From Corythucha ciliata (Eukaryota > Arthropoda > Insecta > Hemiptera > Tingidae), in assembly GCA_038030265.1 (NCBI GenBank), contig CM075942.1:70126926-70190925 (forward strand): a stretch of DNA of 64,000 nt, given 5' to 3'. The notes below the pieces were generated by a model. The model had not been told where the DNA came from. It saw only the letters and a program-made list of their open reading frames with translations, and did not search any database. Made by a program: the position numbers and the translations under genes. Below are positions 32,971 through 44,900 of the stretch, one piece after another. Positions within the stretch are counted from its first letter, which is position 1, and each line of letters begins with the position of its first letter.

Positions 32971-35900
32971 CTGTGCAATTGAACAAAATGATTCCCCCTT
33001 TTTTTTTCTTCTTCGATCACACTATAGACCTGTGCTAAAAATAAATTAATACATAAAAAAAAAATGGCGTAGCGTGGAAATTAGGTACTTTCCAACATCT
33101 TTTTGATAAACCTATAAATTAATGTACACAACTCTCGTGGGAGAAGAATTAACGCCCTTGTTCATTTTGTTTTAGACCACGTTTTGGTCTAAAGTGTTCG
33201 AAAAGGGCTCATTTCAAAGGAAATTTAATGCTCTTCAACTTATTTTCTATGAACTATCATGAGAAACTGAAGGTGAAGTCGGTATAACCAAAAGAGACAA
33301 ATACTGCTAAAAATGGCGTTTTTTAACCAAACTTTCCATTATTTCCAAGTCACGCAATTTGAAAGCTATTAGGAATAAACAAGACGTTCCTGGGGAAAAA
33401 GTTGAGGCAAATTTTATCAGCTGTAGTCCATTCTAAGAAGAATTCCTGGCGCTACGAAATGCAGGACCCGATATAATTAGGAAAAACCGAAACAAGTGAC
33501 CTTCCCGGTGGTCTCCAGCAGCCCGCTCAACATCGGACGACCGGGGATTTTTACTACGTTTACCTCCCAACTACTCCAAACAAAGCGGAAAAAAAAAATC
33601 ACTAAACCGACCATGTCGTCTACTCTGGTTTTTCATTCATTGACTGGACTACACGGCGAATGTTTTAATAGTATATTTCACAACGAGTGGGGACAACCGT
33701 CACTTTACGCGCGAGTTGTGTTTGGCGATCGAGGCGAAGCCGAGTTCGCTAATTACTAACTACGAGCGCGTAAAGACGCTCCTCACCTTGTTGCGAACGC
33801 TATTTTTCGCTAGACCGGCGAAGTGTGAGGCACTTCACCACGACTCACTCCAAACACGTCACTTCTAACAGTGACGGAAAGTACTTTCTTTCCTACATGA
33901 TGAGAAAACTCAATTTTGCTGCCTCCATACGGAGAGGAAAGAAGGACTTTTCCGGGCTAGCCTGACAAAGTCTTTGTCGGGCTAGCCCGGCAAAGTTTTC
34001 TCGGGCTAGCCGTGGAAAGTATGCATTTTCTTCAAAAATCCGCTTGGGGCACTACTTTGTCTTGCGACTTTGTCAGGCTAGCCCGGAAAAGTCCCTCTTT
34101 CCCCTCCCTACGAAAGGCAGCAAAATCGAGTTTTCCTATCATTCCGGAAAGAAAATAGTACGTGCACCTTGCCGGGAAAGTGTTTTGCCGGTCCTCGCAC
34201 CTGGAGCACCTGGAGACCAGGAGATCGCTGATTTCGACAAAGTACGTCTCTGGATTGAACAGGGAGCAGAAACGACGCTTTTTGTGGCTGGTTCGGAAGA
34301 AGAGCCGCCAGGGCGAGTGCTCTGCAGTTGGTGGAGATGATGAAGAAGGGGAGAGCCTCTGCAGAGACGACTCCAGAGGGAGCCGTGAAAAAGAAGCGAA
34401 GGACGACCGCGCAAGGTCAGGGTCCTTCGTACACTGGAGCGCTCAAGGAAAGGAAGCTTGGCGTGGTTCATGGATCCTACCCAGCGGTCCTCCTCTTGAG
34501 GCCCTGGAAAGGGGCATTGAAGCGGCCATTGTCGCACTGGAACCTAAAGCTGGGGAGGTAGTGCCCCAGTTTGATGATTTGGTGCGAAGGAGGCTACGAA
34601 TACGACGGGACGGCTGCTTCGATGAAGTCGCTCGTTGAAAGTATTGTACCCTAGGGGGCAAGGTTGAAGGTGGTTGAGGGGAGTGACCTGCTCAAGCCCA
34701 GGGTGGCGGTTGCATTTCTTTCGAAGAGCGCGGATCTGAAAAACGAACAGGTCCTTCAGTTCCTCGCGCGCCAAAATCGGGGGTTAAATGTGGGGCAGTG
34801 GAAGGTACTGTCGAGGAGTGTGCCTCAAGGCACGCCGGCTTTGATGATGACCCTGCTCATCGATGAAGAGTCGACGCAGATCCTGGAAAGGAATAATGTC
34901 GTCCACATCAGGTTCGGCCATCCGGCGTAAGGCTAGGAAGAGGGAAGGATCACCCTCCGGCCCCCGGCAGCAGCCGATGGATGTGGATCAGGTAGCCACT
35001 AATGTGCGGGGTTCCACCCCCGCACCACGGCATCCGGGCAGTCAACGCAGGTAGCTCTCTCATACGCCAGGCCATCAACTAACAAGGCTGGGAGAGAGAT
35101 GATAGTGTCGGACCAGCGGGGGGCGAAAGAGTCCCAAAGGCGGCAGGTCGGACACAGAAACAAAATTAATTTGGCTATCGGCTCAATTAAGCCCTATAAA
35201 TCCCCTGGGCCAGACGGGATATTCCCGGTCATGCTACAGCGCGCCCTGGAGGTAATGGAGCCACGCCTCAGAAGGATATTTAGGGCGAGTTGTTGTACTG
35301 TCGTACATCACGAAGGCACGGAAGGAGGTCAGGGTTGTGTTTCGCCCTACGCCGGGATGCCAACTCCTCGGCCCAGGCAAAAGCGTACCGACCCATAAGC
35401 CTCACGTCTTTCCTTCTTAAAACAATGGAAAAGGTATTTACAACCTATAAACATTTTATGCAACGGAATATAGGCCGCTAACTCTGGTTTTCGTTTTTAC
35501 TTCCATGTTCCACCGAACATGGAAGTAAAAAAAAAAAAAAACATCGGACAACGTTTGGTGATCGATAAAAACACTTTCCTACAAATTTATTGAACACTAT
35601 AACGCCCTTAATTATTTTTAATATAAGCTCAGGAATCAATCGACTATGAAGGGCAAAATATTTTGCCCTTCATAGTCGATTGATTCCTGAGCATATATTT
35701 AAAACACTTTCCTTCTACGTTTACGTAACGGTTTACGCGATTCTTTCTATTTCGCACCATCTTCTATTCCCCAGGAGACCCTGTTTTTCACGTCGGGCTG
35801 TGTGCACCTGCACTAGGACCTGTTGGTAATTGACACCCGAGAATCGCAGAAGAAAGAGGGACAATCAGTTCTTGACAGATTGAGCAAAAGATAGCTCGTA

Positions 35901-38900
35901 CCACGCTACGCCTAAAAACCTTTGACTTTTTCTCAGCTTACACTAAAGTTGTCGAGGAAAAACTCCACTATATTAAGCATAAACGTCACTTACCTCGGAA
36001 ATACGCATGTAAATACCGCGATTATTTTGGCCGATATCAAAATAAAAGTTTTTATTATCTACGCGCATGTGTTTCCCTTCTGGTAGCTCTCCTTTGAAAC
36101 CACCATCGTCAGTCCCGAATTCAACTAACAGATCTGTGAGCGCGTCCCTGAATTCGATCATTCCCTGAGCTGGAATAGCTATCTGGGACCTCGGCCCTCC
36201 TCGTGATATTGTTTGCGATACCTAAATAACCAGATAAATAAAAATATTTTACAAATAAGCTTGAGATTTGAAGAGAGAGAGAGAGAGAAAAAAAACACAT
36301 ACCCTCAGAAATCTCCCTCTCGCATTTTCTTTGAGGTCTAAATAATAGCGTCGATTGTCCTTAACCATCATTTCGGACTTTAATTTTCCATCTTCAGGAA
36401 GATTATCGGGATTCGGAGGACCTGTCGAAAAAAATACGTCACATTAATTAATACATTTTGCTAATAAACGGCATTGTTATTGATGAACAAACCGAGAGAA
36501 GCATAAAAATCACTAAAGGACGATAAGTAATCCCTTAACTCCCCAGCCGTCGAGAGAGCAAGAAATATTTGACTCCGCCTTCCATCCGAGGCGATCTGGA
36601 ACATAAGATATCATTTTTTGAATAAAAAAGACAAGATTCTGGGGGGATATGGGATCTGAAAGAAAATCATTATCACGATAACAATAACCCCGATTCGTAG
36701 TGCTGGGGTTCTAAGGCCCGTTCACAAGCTCTATGTTTGCGTTGTGAGGAGTCTATGCAACAAAACAAATTTATTCCCTCGAAAAATGAAGCATTTTGAT
36801 AGGTTGCATAGACACCACACAACAGAAACATAGAGCATGTGAACGGGCCTTATGCTCTATGTTTGTGTTGTGTGGTGTCTACACAACCTATCAAGATGCT
36901 TCATTTTCGAGGGAATTCATTTGTTTGGTTGCACATACTCCACAGACGCGTAGCGTAGAGCTTGTGAACGGGCCTTGATGCTTTATTAGCGTGAAACACG
37001 AAAATAAACGTTCGTCTCCATATGTTTTTATTGCTTTATGCCGTAGCACAAAAATTGTATCAACAAAGACCCCGCACGTACGCACGCATCATAATGCTTT
37101 AAGGGCTTGTAAGACAATGGTGAAAATATTGATATTTTCGAGAGAGTTGTGTGTAGTGCAACACAACTGAATTCAGCATAAAATAATCAAAACTGAGACT
37201 GAAAAAACGAATATTTTTCATGAAATGTCTTCTTATAGCGATTTCCATTCAATGCAATATTCTCGTGTGGTGTAAGTTTTCCCACCCGTCCACTCTGATT
37301 TGAAACATAAATGTATGTTTATGGAGAGGACACGGCAATACACTCGTGTAAGCGTATCGACTGGAAATCGCTATTAATAAGACGATAGGAAAGCTATTTT
37401 TATTTTTAAAAAAGTTATGCTCACTTCTGCTACTTTAATAAAACGACCTCTTCTATTCTGTTTAACGTCTAAATAAAACCTTTTAGACTGGATTTGGATC
37501 ATTTTCGTCGCCAATTCGGCTTCAGCAGAGGCCCCCATCTGTTGCCCTGTAACATAAAATAAATACGTAACTCGATAAGGTATATAATAAGGAATTAATT
37601 CAAAAATTTTGTAAATTGCTCCCACCTAATAAAGAGGAATCAATAATTGGTTTATTGTCTAATTAACTATTTTAATTGGCTACATTAATAATATAAAGAG
37701 ACACAAATATGGTGAGACAGCCGAGAAGTTATTTTGGCGCGAAAGCAAGCCATACTCAACAATGTTGCGATGGAAACGGAGTGGGCGGAGATATAGGTTA
37801 GTCTGTTTATTGTTGACCAAGTAGTCCTCAACCCCCTGACCACCCACAACCTCCCACAGGGTTAGACCCATTTTCCTGATCTGGCTGCTGGCTCCTATTC
37901 CAACACCCTCTTTACCCCATCCCACCCTTGAAGGGGCACCAGTCGAGAAATTCCATAGCAAAAGTACACAGAGGTGTCTGCTATTGATCGACCCCCAAAA
38001 GAGAAAGAAAGGGGTCAACGTTCCTTGAATTTAGCCCCTGTAGTTTTGTTGTGTTTCTTCTTTGTCTTACTCAAAATATGATTCATTGTAAATGCGTAAT
38101 AAAATCAAAATGCGTTTAATTTTTTAATCCTCTATCAATCCCAGAGACAGGTACATAATATTAAGATGCGAGCGTTACTAGACATTTTATTGATTAGTGG
38201 GACCACACATCTCGGCATATTTATGTGAAAAGAGATTAGGCACCCATAATACTGCCTAAATAGACAACATGGCACCACAATGGCCAGTGACAAGTTCTAT
38301 TCAGTAGTCAATGAAAATTAAAATAAGTTGGACGAGACGGAATTGGACTATTATTGGTTTCGGTCAAGGTTTACTACGGAAAAGTGTATTGATTAAGAAC
38401 CAGACCTGACGCGGGCTCGGGTGAGAAGCAATGGTACTGCTGCATTTCGCTTTGGGCATTATTCAGGTCAATAAATCCAGCCGACCGGACATAAAGTCGC
38501 TTCAGATATTTTCTTGGCCGTTGATGGCAAATCTTTCGGCGGGTACTACACAGAACTTCTCAACTTTTCGTGTCAACCACATTTCTTCCTCTCAAAAACC
38601 GCGTTTCCCCCAATACACAAATTTCGTTGCACTTGTGAAAAACCTCCAGACCCCAACAGCCCTTTTTCACCCTTTTTCTTTACCCCATGACTGTCGAACC
38701 CGGCACCCTTACTGCAGAGTGCAGACCCTTAACCAGTACCTGCACCCGACGTAGCGACTACCCCTCCCCCTTCACAACACTGCCATGATGCCCTTCATCA
38801 CTTGCCCTTCTCGCCCACCCCAATCGTCATTCGAGGGCTGCTGAAAAGAAGGAGGAGGGAGGGTAGTCACATGTCGGAAAACACCCTCCAATCACGTGAC

Positions 38901-41900
38901 GTGCGATTGTAAAGGGTTGAGGGAGGACCGGCGGCAGCTGAAGGTGATAAAGGATGAGGTGGCCAGAGAAGGGTTCTTAAACTAGCTAACCCTCTCCCCC
39001 AATAGATCGATACATCGAAGTTTCGCCGATATTATCCCCTTCCTTCCACGAAATACATGAAAAATTACTTATTTTCAATTTTTTTATGTATTCTCTTTGA
39101 ATGAAACTTGACTTTTCAATGTTTAAAAGGATAAAAAAAAAAAATTTCAGCTTCAACAAAATAATACAGTGTTACATTATCTCAACTCGACTATTGATTC
39201 AAATCAAGTTCGCTAAGGCAGCATAGTAACAAGAAAGGACACTTTTGGCCCTTTTTAGTCCTATGGCGAAGTAACTCTGAGGATTCACACGTCTTCTCCC
39301 TATAAGTACCTCTACTACGAAGAAACTGTTCGCTGACATCACAAATTTTATATCTAAACCTCCCAAAATTTACATTATTCCTCCATTCCCCTCGCCTAGT
39401 AATCAATAGCTTAGCATTGCACTTGACCTAAATACATACACTACAACGAAAACCCAACGATCTCTGTGAAAATAACAGGGAATACCGCGAATTTTCAACG
39501 CAATAGTAACAAGCCCTCAATTCTAAAATGAAGAAGAGTCGATTTTGGGCGCGATTGGGGCGAGTGGAAAAGATATCAACAGTTATAAATACGGATCAAG
39601 TCCAAAAAAAAGAAGAAGAAGAAAAAAAACAGCTCCCGAAAATTGAAAGGAAATATAGGAGAGTGACACCACAGTTCTATTGAAGTTGGCCAGAAAAATG
39701 TAATGTTATATTTCTATTACTTATGCCATATCGACGCTTCAGTTTACCGTTGAATACACTATTCATCCATGACAGGTCCACCCCCATACCGCACACACAT
39801 TCAGATACAAACTTATTTAGAACTAGTTTAGCCCTCCATCGATCCCAGAATATTTTTAAAAACCTAGCAGGGGGGCTGTAATAGAATAGTGAAACACACG
39901 TGTGAAACGAGATGAGAGTGAATTTCACAGTCAGAATGCGCACATTTTTAAATCTCAAATCGTCTCACATTTCTATTACAACCAACCCCCTCCCACACAC
40001 ACGCAGGGCTGGGTTTGTCATTAGAAAAGTGAAACACATGTGAGACGTGACGCGAGTGAACTTCACAGCCACGTGTGCGTAAAATTGTAGCTGTTAATGT
40101 CAATCCCATCTTGTCTCACATGTGTTCCACTTTTCTATGACAACCCCCACCGTACAAAAAAAGTAAAATTTCGTGAGATGAGATGAAAGTCATACAATAG
40201 AACTAGAATAGTGCGGTCTCGACAGGTTGCAATGAATCTGCAAGGGCCCTCTCATTTCACTAAAAAATTGTTCACTATACCCCTTCATCAATAGGCAATT
40301 GGCGGATCCAGGGTCGGCTTAAGAAGGGGGCCATGACTCCAATCGGCCCTAAAATAATGAAAATTTAAAACTGGACAAAACCGCGTATTTTGAGGTTTAA
40401 CGACACAGGGAACTAACAATTTCCCACTCAAAAATGGCAATTTCCTCATAAAATTGACTATTCCCTTTTGAAACTGACGATTTACTCATGAAATTGACAC
40501 CTTTAAAACTGAAAATGTTCTCATAAAAGCTTAAGAATTCCCGTAAAATTGTAAGTTTTCCTATAAAACAGACAATTGGGTGTGCCGCGGCCGTTTCAAA
40601 ACAGTTTTACTCTCACCGATGTGATGTTAACGCGTACCTTTCGTTGCCGAATTACCACTTCTTTCGCAGGAATGGCCCGATTCCTCGCAAAACTGCACAT
40701 TCTATATGCAGTATTTAGGCGAATTGTCGCATTCAAAGAGGAATTTACACAGAATGCCCCACAGTGGACAAAACGCAACATTCACGAGAATCGCCAATTT
40801 TAAGGCCACGTCAATGGGGAAAATTTAGACGAAACGCCTCACCAAGAGAAATGTTATGTGTAGTGAAATTGTTCATTTCATGAAAAAACTTGTCAGTTTC
40901 ACGAAGAAATTGTCAAGTTCAGAAAGAATTGTCTGTTTTATAGGAAAACTTACAATTTTACGGGAATTCTTAAGCTTTTATGAGAACATTTTCAGTTTTA
41001 AAGGTGTCAATTTCATGAGTAAATCGTCAGTTTCAAAAGGGAATAGTCAATTTTATGAGGAAATTGCCATTTTTGAGCGGGAAATTGTTAGTTCCCTGTG
41101 TTGTTAAACGCAATAGTACATTTCACAACGAGAGATGAAAGTGGAACTTCACCCGACTCGTTGACGTACGCTTACGACAACTCACCGTCAAAGTTCCACT
41201 TTCCTCTCTCGTTGTGAAATGAACTATTACTGGTGACAAAATCCCCGAAATTGGTTGTTCAGTGAGGTACATCCGAGAAACTTAATTTACAGTGAGCCAG
41301 ATTCGGGAAAATATTTTTCTTCTGGGAGAAAAATCCGCGAAATATGGTTTCTTAGAGAGCGAAATTCGATAAATTGTTTTTTTTTTTTTGAGTCAAACCT
41401 GCAAAATAGTATATTACGATACAAGGGCGGTATGATGCTCATTACGGTCGAGGGCGACGGGAAGTGCCCGAGGTGAAGCCGAGGGATCGTAATGAAGAAT
41501 ACCGCCCGAGTGTTGTACGCTATTTTTTGTACAGCCGAAGTCCATAATTATTACAATGATAATCATAAAAACCAGTCTTTAAAGCCCTGGGGGTCAACCA
41601 TGAGCTAGCGTTAAAAAATTAACGCAAGCGGTAACTAAGGACCCTCAATCACAAATAATGTTATAACGCCATAGATACCGCGTTTTGACGGTATTTTTAC
41701 GCTAGCTCATGGTTGACCCCCAGTTCAGAAGCTTTGAGCTATGCATCTGTGGAGTCTACTAAGCAAAGAAAAATTAATTCCTTCGAAAAATGAAGCATTT
41801 TGATAGGTTGCACGGACTCCACAGACGCATATCATATGGTTTTCTTAATAAACTGAAGTGAACACACACTTTAGCCAGCGAATGGAAGGATGACGTAGCT

Positions 41901-44900
41901 GATACAAAGAGAACTTTAATCGCCTCTCAGCGTAATTTGCAGTGCTTATTTTTGCGTTTTTCTGGCTAATGTACAATTTAAAAACAAAATTAGGAAAAAC
42001 TATTTTCAAAAAAACAACAAAAGACCTAAAAGAAGACGTAGCGGGCTGATATTTTTCTTTACGCCCGGCGGGCGGAATGAACCTCATGTCGCCCGCTCAA
42101 GACTCTCCCAGCGGTTGAATTTCGAGTCTTTACGCCCGGCTGTACAAAAATGGTTTTACAGTGCGGTAAAATAACCAAATTCGGTCACTGAATTGAAGCT
42201 GCCCTCCGAAATTTGTCTGTCGACGACAAATAGATAAGTGATATTTATTTTTTAGTGAACTCAACACGCAATAATATCCACAAAATCGATATTAAGAGAG
42301 CGAAATCTGAGGAATTTGTTTTTTAGTGAACCAGATTCGGGAAAATGTGTTTTTTTTTCAAGAAAAACCCGGAAAATTGATGTTTTAAGGAGTAAACTCC
42401 GAAAAAATGGTCTTTTAATTTACCAATCCAGCTAATATGAAACTGTAGTGTGTAAAGTTTTCGAAAACGGTCCCTGAATTTAGGCACTGGGAACACTGTT
42501 AGATTTGTTTGATAACAACAAAAATCCGTAAACAGATTGTTTTTAGCATGGAGGTAGGAACAAGTGGAGGGAGTGAAACGCATTTTTCGTGAAGCCGGTC
42601 GCCATTACTACACACCATCTGTTATCAGGCATCATCCAACAAACAAATTGACAGTTTGATAATTGAACAGTGAAAAATTGATAAATTCCCCTCCCGTCCT
42701 CTCTAGGTGAATGATAACAGTGGGTGTGTAATGGCGGAAAAACCGGCTTCACATCTTTCTACATTAAAAAAGCCTTTCTCTCTCTCCACTTGTTCCTACC
42801 TCCATGGTTTTTAGTGAGTTCTTCACGTAAACGTGTCTTTGTTGGTGAGAAAAATCCCAAAAATTTGTTTTTAGAGAGCGAAATCTGTTTTTCAGTGAGC
42901 CAGATCATGGAAAATGGATATTTTTCGACAAGAAAAGTCAGAAAAATTGGTGTCTTAGTGATAAAAATGTGAGAGAATGATTTTTTTAGTGATGAAGAGC
43001 CGCAGGAACGGTTTTTTTGAGTACGAAAAACACGAAAGTGGCTTTTGAATCAAGCCACTCCGCGTTTGGTTTTCAGCACGAAAGAAACACGAAATCGGTA
43101 TTTTACCAGGACGAATAAACCGAAAAAGTGAAAATTGATGTATTGATGAGCCAGACCTGCGAACATTTTCGCTATACAAAATGTGGCGATCCTGATGGAT
43201 TTTAACTTTATTGGTGGTAACTGGGAGTGGTCAGCTGCTGGTAAGTCTGCGCTTAAAAGTCTAGACGAGGGCAACTGACCACCCCTGCATGCCAACGCGA
43301 AGCTCTAACCACAGAAATCTCAAACCACTGTGAGTCTCCAACCTAATCAATATTTTGGGGTTTCTCCATACGGGGAATCCGAAAATTGAGACGGATTTTC
43401 GATAATAAGATTCAATGAAGGGGCCATGTCCCCTGTGGCCCCTCCCTTGGATCCGCCACTGTCATCAATACGGAATAATTAAATCTCCTCCCCCACCGAG
43501 AAAAATATTAGCTAGGACTACGAAATGATTTCGCTTTATTTCTACCCTTCAATGTAGTTTCAATGTGTAAATAGCGTATTTTCACGTCGGCCTCACTGCT
43601 ACGAAGTTATAATTGAAAAAGTGGAAAAAATACCAAAATTTCACAGTTGTTTGCTGGTATCTCAAAACGCAACAGAAAATTTTGTTGGAAAACTTCAGAT
43701 TCAGCACCCCAAAAAACATGAAAATCAAAAGTAATCCCAAGATTTACATTTTTTTCCACCTCAGACCAATTTTGGACACCATTTGACTGGATTAATGTTA
43801 TGTATTAAAAAATTAAGACATTGAGAGAATTGAGAGTGGTCATCTTTGGCAGAGAGTTGCCATTATATTGCTCTTAACATACACATAACAAAGCCCGGTA
43901 GATTTAAGGAGCCACTGGTCGCGGTGACTGTCCGCTTGTGCCGTCTTTAGGCGGCGGCCCGACGGGCCTGGGCCCCGTGTCAAGGGGGGACCCCAAATTC
44001 TTCAGATCTTATTTCTAAAATGGAAGAAATGTACTCGTTTTCTATCGACAGGCGACTAACGTTGATCGAACTTAAAATAAAATCCAACAAATTAAATGAT
44101 GGTGATATCTTCCGGACGACGAAGGAAGGACATAGGCCGACACAATTCGAGTTTCGAGAAAAAATGGGCTCCCCGGCGGGATTTGAACCCGCAACCTCTG
44201 AATTACTAGTCCAGCACGGAGACCCCTTTGTCAGTCGTACTGCGAGGGATCAGCTAAGCCGAACCCCGAATAAAATATTTATTTTTTCATGAGTCTAAAT
44301 GTTTTAAGGTTTTTGTTTTTGATGCGAAACCAGTAGCGAAGTGATGGAGGGATGAGGGGCAAAAAGTTATGAGGGGAAGGGGTCCATAGCTAATCCACGC
44401 TCAAAATAGTGGTAAATCCTGATTCTCGGTTAAAATTGAGAAAAAAAAAGCGTCAATTCATCGCTATGTGCGAATACACCGTTTATTCGCTGCTAAAACG
44501 GGAAAAAATGTATTGTATAGTATATAAAATTGCGAATTTTTTTAGATTTAATTTTGAGTTAATCAGCACTTTTTCCCCATTCTATCAGTGAATTAGTGAA
44601 TTTTCCCAATTTTAGCAGCAAAAATTCGCAGTCTGCTGCTAAAATTGAGAAAAAATTGCTAATTCGATGCTAAAATAAGGAAAAAGCGCTAAATCCGCCA
44701 TGCGGCAAATCGTGCGATTCGTGGTCAAAAATTGAGAAGTGCTAATTCACGGCTAAAAATGAGAAAAAGTGCTAACTCATGACTAAATGTGAAATAACTT
44801 CAAAAAAGCTCTAATGCGCGGCTGAATTTTAAAAAAAGGCGATAATTTGCAGGGCATCCAAATTTACCGGTGCACGCAAAAATCAACCCAGCACCCTAAA

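Larger units (their letters stand above)
40293..43461. mobile_element. 3.2 kb hAT-like element without visible transposase
   Basis: A perfect 8-bp target duplication TCATCAAT lies at 40285-40292 and 43462-43469. The ends are AATTGGCGGATCC at the left and GGATCCGCCACTG at the right (hAT-type CAGTGGCGGATCC, with the left tip altered). The inside carries an inverted minisatellite pair, several smaller MITEs and about 1 kb of F2 repeats, but no transposase. It lies in Pur-alpha intron 2. Confidence 0.87.

Noticed and set aside
33940..34130. Regulatory array of GGGCTAGCC motifs
   Set aside because: The motif repeats are explained by the nested inverted structure of a foldback MITE.
38431..38754. 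107-codon open frame
   Set aside because: Pyrimidine-rich intronic sequence with no motif; probably chance.
44020..44292. Open frame with [11 protein letters not shown]
   Set aside because: This peptide is the by-product of a tRNA-like sequence on the other strand and is a known kind of annotation artefact.
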